Shown here piece by piece: positions 36,001 to 49,580 of a stretch of DNA of 64,000 nt (the first letter of the stretch is position 1; each line of letters begins with the position of its first letter). The translations under genes were made by a program, and so were the position numbers. This DNA comes from Heterobilharzia americana. Taxonomy: Eukaryota > Platyhelminthes > Trematoda > Strigeidida > Schistosomatidae. Under the pieces are notes generated by a model, which saw only the letters and a list, made by a program, of their open reading frames with translations, was not told where the DNA came from and did no database searches. The DNA is taken from the NCBI GenBank assembly GCA_944470555.2, contig OX104127.1, positions 153,155,776 through 153,219,775 of the forward strand. Reading direction: 5' to 3'.

Positions 36001-38806
36001 TGCCACTATGAGGTTGCTGTATTGGTAGGAGTAATTATATAGGTGAGGAATGACGAAAATAAAACACCATAAGTGTAATGTAATGGTAATTTCCTTGTAT
36101 CCCCTGAGCCTCACTTTTGAAGAATATATCTGAAACCAATAAGTAGTCCACCCGTATACCAGTGAAAATCTATGGCTTAGTGATTCAGTGCAGTAGCTTA
36201 AATCCGGCTGATGAACTACTTCAAATATATTCGCATACATTATCGTGTAACACAAAGCGTTTATGTTTATAGTGGTCCACGTAACAGAAACGTTTTCCAG
36301 ATGCTATTACCAGATTCTGCATTTCAACTGTCTTTTCGTTACTGACCACCTCAGTAGCAATCTTCGTGTACTTCGGCAGTTTGGGGTTTACGATTTTAGA
36401 AGCTAGATTTCATGGCCTAACTTCACTCTTCGGCGTCGAATGGTTGTTTTATTGCCAATTACATCGATTCCCACTTGTTAACGCTAATTTTTGTTAACTC
36501 GCATTCTATGCGGTTGTGTACTGTGGTTGAAGGGTGCTTCATATCTTGTATGGAATTTCGAATTATAGAATATATCAATACAAAAACTGATATAATACGG
36601 CTTAGGAAGGAATGAAGTAGATTCTACGATGATTCAGGAATCAGGCTTCCATCTGGGGATCCAGTCTAAAAGTATTCCAGGAAAGGAAAATTAGTCTTTC
36701 ATATCATAATGTAATGTATTTGCGTTTCGTTTATTTAAATCAAATTTAAATGGAGAATATTTATTTGACTAACTTGTTTTGATTTATTTAATTGCTGAAT
36801 TAAATATTGAGTGACATACGTTGAAATTACCGTGAGAATTCAAGTTTTCTCATGATTACATATACGTTACCCAGGTTCAAGATTTCCTATCAGTTGGCTC
36901 CTAACATGAAGTTAGCCGTGATCATCAGTTGCATATCTGCAGTTTACTTATGTAGACAGATGTAAATATTTTGGTTTTCTTTGCTATCTTTGAATAATCA
37001 CTTGTCTGTCTAACTGACTGATATTCTTTGTTTCTGTAACATATAAATATCTCATTCTGAATGTCATAAATAGTAGAATACCGCCAAACAATCGTATCCC
37101 AAATTTGAGCAGCCTATCCTCCATTGAGCATTCATTCCCAACAAATCAGAGTCTTAAAGGGGAAAGCACACCTACACTAGATATTAGTGTGTTTATGTAG
37201 TACTAATATTTAATTGAGTGACAAAGTTTCATCAGTGACTGTGAACATTTTCGCATTGACAGAAGAATTTTAATAGCATGAATAGCAGAAATTCAATAAC
37301 AAAGTCATGTTGTCGCATAAGATTAGTCTATTCATGATTCTGTTGTTTATTAAAGGCAGTAATGCACCGTATACTTTTTTACAGTAAAAATCGTTTCGGT
37401 TGTCATAGCTTATTACTCACTTAAGCAAAATCGGTTGTGCAATGAAACAATTAAATGAATGAAGTGATGAACAGAGTAGTATTTCAGAATATGGTTGGAT
37501 GTATTAAGTTGTTTATCTGCGGAATTCGTAAACCTTTGTTGACCAACAAACCCTGTGTACAAACGCTGCATTATTTCTAAACGATGTATTGTGATAAAGT
37601 TTTTCCTTCTCTAATGATGCTGAATTGTTTCCTACTTAGGTTAGCTAGACAAAACCAAAATAACAGCAACAAAGCCCAGAGAAGTATTTAAACACCGGTA
37701 AGTGAATTCATCCCGGTAAAGTTCAGTGAATTTCTTAGCGTAAACCGATGGTGGAAGTGGCTAGTAACACTTGCTGCACAAAAAATGACAGTAATTTGGT
37801 AACCTCTCAAATGGTGTTTTGATGTTTGCATCTCTCAGTTTAAATCTGAGTAAGATAACCAACATTGAATTCAGATAAGCAAAATTTAGATGATGGGGTA
37901 CAAACGGGATAACATGCTGATGTCTATGGTTGAAATACTAGGTGTTCTAGAATCCTATTTAAGTAACCTCCTATGAAGTGTCAGCTGAATAAAGAAGTGT
38001 TTTCTGGGTAACAACAATCCTTCGGAGTATACAAGACAGGAACAGATTATGATGGTTTTAACGCTTACCTGATACTTGAATTCCATAATTTGAATACTGT
38101 GCATTTAGTAGGATAGGAATAATTGACATAAGTATCCACCAAAAACTTTATGTTAGCATATTAAACACTGGAATATGAATAGGATAAGCACTTGCTAATT
38201 TCTCAAAATACTTATTATAGGTTTTTTCGTCACATTTTGAATTTATATTTTTGGAATAAGTAGCTTGTAGACTAAAAGTTAGTTATCCTGTTAAAATGTA
38301 ATTCATCTTTGCAACTTAAAGGAAAAATTTTTGACTTATATCAATTTTATTTCATCATTATTTCAAGTGTTTCGCATTTCAGCAATGATCTTGTATAATC
38401 TCTTGATACTTCACATAAAAGTTTGAATTTGTCCATTATTTTTTCGTTTTAATGGTGCTAACCCGATTTCATGTATTCTTTTTTTACACCTTGAACTTAA
38501 TTTTCGACTTCCTAGTTACTTTTTGCATACTCTATTCACCTGAGTTTTGCTACAAATTTTTATACACCTGAAGTCAGTTTTTGAAGACAGACTGTGTAAC
38601 CTGCTGATTTTGGTAGTTTTCTGACTTTTCTACTGTCTTTCTACATGCACAGCAAAATCTATAGATAAGCCTAAGTGGTTTATCTAGTTGATCTAATTCA
38701 GTTTGGTGGTGGGAATGACAGCGTTTGCCTCTGAATAGTTAAACTTTTCTTTACGCTCTTGCTAGACAGAATGGATGATGTTAACTTTGTCTCTATAGCA
38801 GGTAAC
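33067..38806. other. No recognised gene
   Basis: Long AT-rich stretch. The frames at 33707-33958 and 34090-34329 (plus) and 35947-36255 (minus) lack domain signatures and paired splice sites. A patch at 36290-36480 is less AT-rich but unassigned. Confidence 0.35.
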
Positions 38807-38898
38807 TCAGGATAAAAACAAGATGAGCAATCCCCTTGGACTATTCCAATCACCTTGGTCGCTCTTCGTTCGCATAGTGAAACAGAAAAGCTGTTCCA
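38807..38898 (-). other. Candidate terminal exon of an unrecognised gene
   Basis: A strong acceptor, a T-rich tract ending acacacacag at 38899, opens this block. If spliced from the candidate exon at 39215-39321 (which leaves one base), it reads MEQLFCFTMRTKSDQGDWNS and PRGLLILFLS to a TGA at 38807. In the unspliced phase the same DNA is also open (WNSFSVSLCERRATKVIGIV onward to 38698), so the frame is ambiguous. No family is recognised. Confidence 0.25.
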
Positions 38899-39005
38899 CT
38901 GTGTGTGTAAAAATAAAGTGATTTCCATCATCTACAAGCACTACGTTTGCGGTAATCTAGAGTTTGGTCCTTCATACTATTAGCTCTGGTTTTTTATTGT
39001 TATTC

Positions 39006-39030
39006 TTTGATCTGATCTGATCTGATCAGA
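39006..39030. repeat. Short pentanucleotide tandem repeat (TCTGA)
   Basis: Three perfect TCTGA units at 39011-39025 are flanked by TTTGA and TCAGA variants. It lies within the intron of the candidate gene. Confidence 0.8.
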
Positions 39031-39214
39031 ATGTCAGTTGTTTTACGTGATCATTGTTAGTCAATCAGGTTATGCACTACCAAAGTTGAATTAATCAGAA
39101 TCTCTGATAACCGTGAACAGTTTCACATAACAAACGAAATACCAACAGAATATGGTTCCCCTAGAAAGTCATCTTTATTTATTTTTGATTCATTCAGACA
39201 TCTGAGCAACTTAC

Positions 39215-39321
39215 TGGATCTTTCTTCTCCGTCAGAGCTTAGAACACTGGCATTCACACCAGCGAATGGCTTAAATTCTTTGACTAACTTGCGGGCTACC
39301 AGTACCAATAGTAACTTCAGG
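39215..39321 (-). other. Candidate internal exon of an unrecognised gene
   Basis: The 107-nt block has acceptor tcatcacag and an excellent donor (CCA followed by gtaagt). The only open phase reads LKLLLVLVARKLVKEFKPFA, GVNASVLSSDGEERS, whose composition is unlike local chance translations. It lies 316 bp upstream of the candidate exon at 38898 on the same strand and is phase-compatible with it. The gene is unknown and both exons rest on splice signals plus composition only. Confidence 0.3.
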
Positions 39322-40893
39322 CTGTGATGACTTGAAAGAAACGTAGAGATTAATATTCTAGGAATCTGACGAGCTAAAGACTACTACATGGATTATAACT
39401 GACAAACAGATAAATTTTAGTTGGAATGTACCTGAAAGTGTTCCTTCTACTATTTTTGAACGGTGGTCAGTGAATCCTCTTTCTTAGTGGCACACCAAAT
39501 ATTGGTAGACTTTTTTCCATAGGTTTCCTCAACAGGTTTGTAATCCTGCTTTTGTCTGCCAATGATGTCTTGTTCACTTCTTCAGTTCATGCCTACTGCT
39601 CGTGGTAGTCATCATCGAGCAAATTCATCGATTTCGGTCATAACCAGGCTTAGGTTAACATAATCGATAATTTTATACTACTTACAATAATTCGACATTT
39701 GTTTTTATTCATGTCTTGTTAATCACTTCCAATAGCTAATAGCTGAGCAACTCTCTGGTGAAAATTTTATCACTGGCCTACAGTTTTCGTGGTAGTTGGT
39801 AGAAGAGGTATTTTTATCAAAAGACAGTCATATAAAGTGTTTGATTTATCCAGTTAGAATGCTCAGAGAGTGAATTATGAAGTGTGACTGCTCCACTTGT
39901 GCACCTTTATCATCCATTATTTTGATTACATCTGTGTGTTTTGTCTTCTGGAGCAATTTTGAAGGCTTCTGGCTGACCTCACCACCTTCAATATTCGGAG
40001 TCCAGTCAGCTGGTACATAAGTATGGAATACAAATAGTCCATCATCTTTTTATGGGTTATGACCATGCACATCTTCGGAGGACCAAGAATGCTCACGTCA
40101 AATAAAGTTCTGTGAAGACATGTGATCAAGGTCCTACAACTTGGGATGAAGCAAGGGCAGCAAGCCACAACTTTTAATGATCTCAGTTGATTCGACTCAC
40201 CTGGATATTTTGTTTTTGCTTAGGAAGAATTATTTAGGTAATCTAGGTAGGTCATGGAAATTGTTCACATCTCATAAGCTCTGGTTTGGAAGTTGAAGAT
40301 CATTTCCGGTAATCAGGGATTTCCACCAGCAGTCATTCGAAAGCTGTCACGATCAACGTTGGGTATAATTGTAGAAATCACGTAGTCAGAAAATTACTTT
40401 GACACAAAGGAAAGATAATTTAGATGAGAGACAAGAAACTGAGTTAGTAGATTATCAGGTCCACAAGTAATTGATTGCCGTTTTAAATACTGCCAGAAAC
40501 TAAGTTTCATTCCAACAATCGGTATCATTGACTTACAACAGAGTGGTAACATATTAGAAAATCATGGAACGACACTAATGGTGATCGATGGAAGCTGAAT
40601 ATTTTACTTGGAGTATGAAATAAACGTTACTTTTTGACGTCCTGTATTGATCAAGGTAGTGATCGAAGTCAAGAGGGAAACTTTTGTAAACTAAGAAGAT
40701 GTAGACAGATGTTTCATCACAGTTCATGACCTTTAAGCAGTTGGAATCAGAAATGAGAAAGTGAGATCTTACTGTAAGCAAGTAGTCACTCAGACACTGA
40801 ATCGAAATCCAGTGGTTTGCATCTTCTAGCATCTTTCAATTCATGATGTGGTGTGAATATCATCCAGAGTCCTCGATGAGTATCGATTCTTAC

Positions 40894-40969
40894 CAGTGAA
40901 TTCTTTGATTCCACAGTTCATGGATTCCAGTTGGAGCAGGTCACTGTTCAGCACTGGTTTTCTGGGATT
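40894..40969 (-). other. Candidate exon of an unrecognised gene
   Basis: A 76-nt block with acceptor tttaggcaaatgtag and donor CACTG|gtaaga. Only one phase is open: NPRKPVLNSDLLQLESMNCG, IKEFT and a one-base remainder. It is on the same strand as 39215-39321 but not phase-compatible with it directly, so at least one more exon would be needed between (a donor-like ATATCCAG|gtgagt lies near 40200). Confidence 0.2.
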
Positions 40970-43299
40970 CTACATTTGCCTAAATAGTCATGTTTTATTC
41001 AGTTTTACTTTCCTTTTTTCATTACAATCTGCTGTTCATTTACTCAAGCGAAACATTTTGTGAATTCATTGAGATAAATTCGCTAGGATTCTAGTAAAAG
41101 AGTACAATATTTATTGAGATGAAATTTTATTCACATTACAGAACTCATGTCTTTGCAACAGTCCGCACATATCACACGATAGAAAATGACCAGATTTATA
41201 GAATTGTCACTCCGGTTTCTCCAAGTATATGTCATCACATATATATGTATGTTTGAAGCATGTTACATCTATTCATATACAACAAATATTCATCAATCCG
41301 TGTAAGTTGTAAACTAGATTAAGTACACTGTCTGGTCATTGGAGGATTGTCTAGTCCTGAGTGCTAATCGACTTCCATCGATCCTAGTGTATAGCGATAT
41401 TGAGTCTCCCAGCTTTGTGGCCACATTATAGACTGATCAACAGAAATTTTTTCGCACTTATGAGTAGACAATATGAAGTTGGTAACTCTCCAGTGATCAA
41501 TCAGTGTGGATAATCAGTTGTCTTCAGATAGAATGCGTAAGTCAATATTTTTGACAGACAATTTACAGTTTTCATAAGTATCGGAACAATTTCAAAAGAC
41601 ATTAAGATGGATCAAAGATAAGTTTCTTTCTCAGGTTTTACAGTAATTTATGCATATTGTTTTTTTGAACAAAAAGTGTGCTTAAACCACAATGAGATTT
41701 TATATAGCAGTCAGTCGTTGTTAATAAATATTGAGCAAATTCTCTTCAGAATGACGAGTACAAAAGGTGAATTCAGAATAAAATATTAGGAGGATTTAGT
41801 TCAAAATTAATTTGCAAACGAAACATCTTATATACTACTGAATGGTTTGAAAGCAAAGAGTTATTGTTCAAATGAAATGACTAGACACGAAGGTGAATTT
41901 ATAATGCTTTTTAACTGTGGTTGGAAGTTAAAATGAATTCTATTCTGTTCAGTGGTGAAATTCATACGAATAAATTTCACCATAAATAGAAAGAAAACGA
42001 AGTGTAAAAGTATTTGTTTGTAAACACAGAAAGGGTAAACAACGGTACTTTAGTATAAATCAATTAGTCCAGTTGTACAAATTTATGGGGAAAAAAAGAA
42101 GAAATTTGATAAGCCTGAGATAATAAGAAAGGGATGAAGGGATATGCACAAGTAGTTGGAAGATTTGCAGTGCGAACAACTAGAACCAAAGGGTAGTTAG
42201 GAATTCATCGACTTTACAGCAGATCAAGGTAACAGCTATTAATTTTCCAAAACACAATTTATGCTGCCTCAGCCAAATAGTCGCAGCTTCTGCTGTTTGA
42301 GGAATTTGGTTTCTGTGAGCTTTCGACAAGTCAAGGGAGACATAATAAATCACGGAGGAGGATTGAATCATATTAACATCATAGTCTGTTTTGCACTAAA
42401 TGAACAAATACTCAGCCATTTACATTTTTCATTATACCTTTAATAAATCACGGTCGGAGGTATTCCTGACCACGACTGTGGTGTATGGTACATTTTAAAT
42501 TCATTCTGAAACAATAAACTAGTTTAATAAATAAATCATATGACAGATAAGTTCCTGCACTCCAATTTGACGCCTGAAATCACCATTATATTCCACCAAG
42601 TTACTTATTTCTGTTTGAAAGTGGCTGTTATTGGAATTAAAGCTCTTCTGATATTGTCTTAAGACGAATTGCAGCATAAGAATATTTCAGCGCTTGGAGT
42701 TGCTGACCTGAATATTGTCCTATCTGCAACTGTACTCCTTAAATGCCGCTCCACGTGATATACCTGACCCAGAAATGGTACAGAATATAACATTACTTCT
42801 TGAATCGATAAAACTGAGTCATGTTTCTTTATCAACAAGTATAATATGGAATATTTCCATTTCATTTGTTAGTTGTCTGCATCTACAGCGAGTGACAATG
42901 CAGATATCAAGTTAGGTCAGAAGATGCATGCATTCTTTATGTATTTTAATTTTATGAGTGAGTTTTTCGCGTACTCGTTGCTTAACACCCTCAAATTCGT
43001 TATTTGAAGGTGACGACACCAAAAGTATTATCTATATTCAATCTTCTGATTCGGTCAGGGTAATAGCATGCAAAAAGAACCAAAATTAAGATAACCAAAA
43101 GTACCGAGGACCAACTTTTCAATATAATAGTAATTTTGCCTAGCTTTTGCACGATACTTGTGTATAACTTTAAAATAACTTTATTGCTAGAACTTCTTGA
43201 AATTCACTTGGAATCATTTCAGCAATGCGCAGTGGACAGAATTTCAGTTTACAGATTTGTGATGATAACTCGATGTCAAGATGGTATCCAACACAATGA
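40970..43299. other. No recognised gene
   Basis: AT-rich spacer. Short frames here have no domain signatures. Confidence 0.4.
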
Positions 43300-43432
43300 C
43301 GTCATTTGGAGGACCACAAAAATCATGAAAACACTGAACATTTGTTTTGTTGTTGTGTGGATTTCTCAGCAGTGTGCACCCACGCTACCACCAAAGATCT
43401 GATCTAGGACCTTTAGGTCTTGCGGCAAGCAC
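43300..43432 (-). mobile_element. Hammerhead SINE, family 2
   Basis: Read on the minus strand the unit starts in a tRNA-like part (GTGCTTGCCGCAAGACCTAA, then AGATCAGATCT as a decayed B box), followed by GGTAGCGTGGGTGC, stem I ACACTG, core CTGAGAAA (consensus CTGANGAG), an eroded stem II, CAAAAC in place of CGAAAC, GTT at the scissile site, and CAGTGT closing stem I perfectly. The stretch GTGGGTGC, the ACTGCTGAG core and TCAGTGTTTTC align with the copy at 55975-56110. Core substitutions make it a relic. Confidence 0.65.
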
Positions 43433-46400
43433 ATCTTCATTTAGTGTCTCTGTAGGTATCTGACGTTTCTATTTGTGTTCGTTTAATCAGTGTATTCATC
43501 ACGGAGCCTCACTTTGATGGGTACTTTTAGTTTTTTGGACAATTATGACAAGGCTTGTATTTGAATTTCATGCTTCTTTTGTCTTGTTAGAAAGGCCTAA
43601 CTCCGATCTTTAATGAAATGATATCCACTCTATTTTGTTTGCGTCATCCAGTGTTACATTTGTTATTACTAAGAATAATCACTATTATAATCGCTTTATT
43701 CCAGATAATATATGTGATACAGTGCATAATTCCCAACATTAAAAATTTCAGCAAACTCACTCTTTGTACAAAATTTTTAAAAGAAATAATTGTTGCACAT
43801 TAGTTTCCAGTCTGAACTTTGAACGAACGGGAAATCGAACGAAATTTCGGTGTTGATAGTTTATACAGCCAACTCCTTAAATTCGATGTAGGTATCCTAG
43901 AAATAACAAAGCGTCACATTTTCGTGTAAGTCCGGTGTAAGGTTTTCCTTTGTTTTGTAGCTGACTTGAAAAAGTACGGTCTGAAAACATTTTAAAAACA
44001 CGTGAGAATACGTGACACGTTTGAAAGGTATCTTCAGTGAAAGCTCTTGGGTAGCTCAAAGTTGTGGCAGGCAACTGCTGGAGCTTCATTTACGTTACCT
44101 CATCCTGCTGTAAAATGGATTACATATTTCTTTTGGGTACTGAGGAAATGGAAAGTTTCATCGCCTCTAATGTTGCTTACTGATCAATTTCTATTAATCC
44201 CATAGCAGTAAGTCTACCAAGGTAGGATGCTTACCACTACATTGCATTTTAAGGAATGTTATTTGTTTAGCAACCACAGGCATGATGCACTATATATAGT
44301 TTTTGTTTTGATATACTTGTGTTCACGCGTGCTAATTAAGTCGACATTGGTCGTTTATAATAGGTAAAATGGGATATTTTTATACTGACTTAAAGTGTAA
44401 GTGAGCCACCTCGTCTGGAACTGTACATTCTAACTTCTCGGTCGTAAACCCCTTTATTGAAAACGGGAAATCAAATGATTAGTTACACTTAATTTTTACC
44501 TATCTTGAAAAGTTTTTTGGTGCTTATCTCAAAGTTTGTTAACGCATTAGCCATAATGTTATTTTAGCAAACTTTATGCGTTCGAAAAAATTTTTTCATC
44601 TTTTGAATCTTTCCTGGGTAAGTTTAACCTTGAATCAAAGATTATTGTACAATTAACGTTTCGTACCAATTATATTCAATGTCACTTTCAGCTTCTGTAT
44701 AATACTCTTACTCGGTTCAGACATATTTTATCTTATTATTTTGTCTATGTTTTATCTAGGGAACTAATTGTTTTTCCTCTGTAAGTTGTTTCTCTTCTTT
44801 ACTTAGTGCTTAAAATGAGATGTTAATGTAGGACTAGACTTCGAGGGAAGTGATGAAGTATATTTCATCACTACTTTATTAAACCCGGCTGTAAAATAGT
44901 TTTATATAATGAGTGACGTTTCATTACTATTTATTGTTTAAAACCGATAGAACTGAGCATACGAAAGGTATTTTATTCCGCTGAAATGATATTAGAGTAG
45001 GCGTTACTCATTCAGTGAATAGCTTTGTATTATATCAAAGAAAATTAAGCGGTTTGGCATAGCAATAATCTTCTGAATGGAAAATGCTTGCTCAAGTAGC
45101 ACAGAGCAACTTGACTTTTTTTCTGTTCTATATCTCTACGGAAATTAAAAGTCTGTCATATGAAGCTTTCATAGCAGTAGAAAGTAATTTGATGGCAGGT
45201 TATATGAAACACTAGATATATTACTTCAGAAGCGTGTTGAATGATATTTTGTTATTCCTGAGAAAAATTGTCCCGACTTATTTTTGACGGCTTTGCAACC
45301 ACAACATCCTTAAATAGGTGTGGTCACATTAATTCTGTTGACATAATTATAAGTTGCTTTATTCATTCTGAATCCATTTCTGCATTTCCTAGCTAATTCC
45401 GAGATCTATTCGTGGTAAAGTTTGGTTGAACGAAACTGGTTTCTTTCAGATATTTCGGCAAAACATGAAGTCAAAACCCTACAGAATTTTGTCAGACTCA
45501 TTTACTTCTTACCAATATGGTCATCATATATAAAATAAGACTAATGAAGCATTGACAAGAAGGTAACGTTAAACACCTCTATGAATGCTGACTTCAACTT
45601 CACATTTTTGGTGCCTAGTATACCCTGAATACCGTAGTCTGTTTCGTTTAACGTAAAGTTACTTCTTTTCAACACACATTTTTGTCTATTAATAACCGGA
45701 AAACCTACAATTTCTGTCAGCAAGTCGAAATGTATTATGTTGCCTAAGCATGTATTGTTTATTCCCCAAGTGGCATACTGAAGCTGTTGTGTGCATACTA
45801 CATAATACTTGCTTGTAGCCAGGGTAATAAAAGGAGTTATTCTCTGTCATTGAATCTCAGAGAGAAAATAATAAAATTGCAATATACGTAACAAGGATGA
45901 ACATAGAAAGCATTTCCATATACACTTATTATGCTTGTGATAAAATTCTATACATTTTAGCAACTTATCTCGTTTTTCTTTTTCACATAAAATTAGTGAC
46001 AGTTTGTTTGAAAACTTCAGAGATTAATTATACATACAACTATGTTGTCAGGTTTTTTCAAAACCATGCTTGGAATCCAGAATCTTCCTTTATTTTCTTT
46101 TGAATCTCTTCCAGAAGCCCATTATCCCGTTTGTTTTTCGACGTTGCTATAGATACTGTTGATATACATTACTGTAAGTAGCTTTTACCGTAGTATGACA
46201 CCTGTTATACGGTGAAACCAGTTGGAGACTAAGGTCAGAGTAAACGATCTATTTATTTTTGGAAATTGAAGGGTTAGAAAACCCTGAGTGTACATTGGGA
46301 GATGACCATGTTTCAAATGAGTAACGCTTCGTAAACGCTTTGTATCGTGACAAGAATTTTTCGAGCTGCTATCATCTGAGACTAATTTTCCAGTAACAGT

Positions 46401-46603
46401 TTGGTCCTGATTCTCAGTGTAATTTAAATATCAGTAGGTAGAGTTCTCGTATTTACATGCGTAGTTAGTTGAAAGATATTTTTTCTTTCATTTGGTTGGT
46501 TTTTTCTTACTTTACGTTATGAGAATAATGGTACTGTAGTTTTAGGTTGATGTGAATTTTAAGGTTGATATAATTACTAACTGGCATCAGTTAGAACTTG
46601 AGA
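43433..46603. other. No recognised gene; perfect 9-bp inverted repeat at 44849-44872
   Basis: AGTGATGAA and TTCATCACT are separated by six bases at 44849-44872, a small palindrome with no assigned role. The remainder is AT-rich without supported genes. Confidence 0.4.
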
Positions 46604-46665
46604 ACACTGGATATCAATTTCGTCCTAGTATGCAACTTCTCGTGTGTGTACACTACTGAGAAGAT
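46604..46665 (-). mobile_element. Hammerhead SINE fragment, family 2
   Basis: On the minus strand the fragment reads GTGTACACACACGAGAAG, then GCATACTAGGACGAAA, then TATCCAGTGTTCTCAAG. The 16-base string GCATACTAGGACGAAA is identical to that in the copy at 55975-56110, and the flanking GTG...CACGAGAAG and CCAGTG match in position the stem I and CTGANGAG elements. It is a short, decayed fragment. Confidence 0.6.
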
Positions 46666-49506
46666 CAATCAAATAAAATGCATATACACCATTTCCAAGT
46701 CATTCAGTTTCGTTTTGTTCAATAATCCAGTGATTATGTTAGAATACGGGGTTAGATTTTGTGCACCTGTCTTGAGGTTGATGAACAGATAGTAACAGAA
46801 ATCCAGCTACCTAGTTTATTTTGCTAATTTTATTCGATTCCAGGTACTACAATGCATATATGTTTATGTAGAACTGAATTAATTATTCAGTTGTTATGCA
46901 CATGCAATGACAATTCATTCTTCTGTAAACCACTTTTACAAGTTTCTTGATTTATTTAAGAAGGTATGATTCGATGCTTTGAATGACATACCTCTTAGTT
47001 GCATTGATAACTGGACATAAGTTCTAATACAAACCAAAAGTCTAGTTAGGTTTTCGAAGCCATAAACTTTCCGTGGTTTCAGCCTGTGTGATGAATGAGC
47101 AACATTTTGTTCTCCAGTCCTTTCAGAAAATTCTTATAAATGAGACTTGAATATTAACACTTAACACTTCTGTTTGCATGGTAGTTTCTTGAACTACCTT
47201 GTCAGATTGGTACTGAAATATTTACATTTTATTTCAGAGTGTGAATGGTATATAAATAGAGTTCAATTACTTTCAGGTATTTGTCATAAGTGAAAGAATA
47301 TGGTGTTGGTGAAGTTGAACGTGCTTGACCTAGGACGGGAATGTGGTTGATAAACGTATTCATTTCGAGAAAGACCTTTATTTCACACAAATCTATGGTT
47401 AACAGCGTAATGCCGTGAGAATAAAAATTGTGAACTGAAGCATCGTCTAATGACTACTAATTTTATTTTACGAAGAGAGTCTGCTGCACTGATGAAATGA
47501 TATGGTAGATACCTTCATTATCGGAGGTCCAATGTTTTTGCTGATGAGTGATCCTCGAATTTGATTAAATCCAGGCTAGATTATCCTGATGTTTCATATC
47601 TGCTAACGTCAACGTCAAATCAAATTGATGTTTCACGATAGTGGAGTGATTCTGAGGCAGTCTTTACACTACTAATTGACTTATCAGTTCATGTACCCAG
47701 ATAAAAAATTAGAATGAGTTACTGAAACTAGGGAAGTTAATTTGAAGCTGCTTGAAGAAGCCAGAACTAAGAAAAGCCATTGAAAACCTCACGTATGATG
47801 AGTTGTTGATTAGTTTTCAGCGTCTTATGTCTGTGTTACTTTTCTGAAACTGATAGAGAGAATATTCAACTGAAAACCAGATCATAAACATTCTGTATTA
47901 GAAAACCGCCTAGTAGCTAGAAACGAAGACACGATTGGCTAGTTGTACTCAATTTGAAAGAAGCTTTCCAGTTAGGCAAAAAATCAAAAATTATGAATAT
48001 TTCAACCAAGTTCTTTGTATATATTTACCAACCTTCTAATCGAGGAAGTTGCTAGGATCATTTAGCAGCAATCTCAATTGCTCCATATGCCTAGGGAAGA
48101 ATGAAATCAACTCGACCTTGTTTATGACGAGCGTTGAAGCTTGGTAAGGAAGAAAGAGAATTTTTACTCTGCCTAATATTTGCCAGTATATTCATGTAAA
48201 ACCTAAAATCTCATCGGACACCCTTGTGATCTGCAAATATACCAGTGATTTACTAGAACTGTGCCAGATACTGAAAATTGTGCATTCGAACATTATTTTG
48301 CAATGCAATAAGACCATAGAGGTCGCTGCAATTTCCATCAGCTGAATCAAAGACATAACTTCCAGCTAGAAGCCATTTTTCAGATAAAGTATACAATGGT
48401 TTTTTCTGTTTTAGACGTGTCTACCCTGTTATGGTTATCAAAAAATGTTATAAGCAACTATCCACAAGTACAAAGAATGAAACAAGAATTCTACCACCGC
48501 TTAGAAAACTCGGTTTCATGCATTCGATATGTAAAGATGATGCTTTAGAAAGGACCACTGTGAAATACTGATTTTATTCTCGGTAATTTGTTACGCCAAG
48601 AAGGTCATTTCATTCAGTAGCACTAAACTAGTCAGGTATTCACATAAAATGAATAACTAGTAACTCAGCGTCACCTCTGACTGTGTTTTTTAATTCACAC
48701 ACTTTCTAAAGCAAGTTATTGAAGGAATAAAATGAAAAGCTTGCATTCATTGAGATCAAGCAATTGGTAAACGCTAGTTGTTCAAATGATGTCAGTAATT
48801 TTACTCAAGAAACAATGTGGATTTCTTTGTGGCTTTTAAAACTAATCGACAGGTAACTACTTTGCCACTGTATTTCACCGAATAAGTGGTAGTTGAATAT
48901 TTTAAATGTATCTTTTTTTATTCAGATCCAAGAATCAATATTTATATAACACGTCGGTAACAATTCTTTAACTTGACTATTTTATACCTGAACAACATTA
49001 ATGCTAGTCTGTTGGAAGTTCAGAAGTCGGAAATATGAGCGACAGTTTATTTTATTTTTCACTTCTTTTTCTGCTTTGTTAAGAGGAAAAATAATGCCAA
49101 GTAAGATTACACTCTTCTCTTAGAAATGCGTTTTAATTAGCCGGAAGATATTTTTCCTCTCGCTTCAGCAATAATGTGCCAAGCCTTTTAGGGTAGGAAT
49201 CGTTTCAGTGAATGTTCAACCAAAAGCACGTAAAGGAATCGATGACGAGACAACAGAAAATTAATTCTGCATTTAAATATCCTAATATTTTGAAGGAAAA
49301 TTCACTTTTGCTCAAAATGCTTTTAAACGAACTAGGAGGTTTTTGTTGTTTATTCTTGATATAAGTAGCTTCAGCATTGCACATTGCTGTAAGTACTAAG
49401 GTTTCAGTAGGCATGCAATTTCAGAATTCTTAATCGGAAAGTGTTATTTCAGAATTATGTTATTTTGCCGTTATATCTTTTTAAGGGAGTTCAAAAATCT
49501 GATAAT
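46666..49506. other. No recognised gene
   Basis: AT-rich sequence without supported features. The block 47740-48120 has slightly longer minus-strand runs between stops but no motif. Confidence 0.35.
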
Positions 49507-49580
49507 TATGATGGATGTTGGCAAGCAGAGGAATCTGACACATGCATTTCGTCTTATTTTTGATTAGTCATTGGATGCTT
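49507..49580 (-). mobile_element. Hammerhead SINE fragment, family 1 (3' part)
   Basis: On the minus strand: CATCCAATGACTAATC, AAAAATAAGACGAAATGCAT, GTGTCAGATTCCTCTGCTTG, CCAACATCCATCAT. This follows the same order as the copy at 32710-32817 (stem I, core, GACGAAATGC, scissile region, TTCCxCTGCTxGCC, ATCCATCAT tail). GTC is retained at the scissile position, but the CTGANGAG box is degenerate (ATGACTAAT). Confidence 0.65.

Noticed and set aside
44849..44872. Perfect 9-bp inverted repeat as a terminator or operator
   Set aside because: There is no neighbouring gene and the context is eukaryotic intergenic DNA; a chance palindrome is likely.
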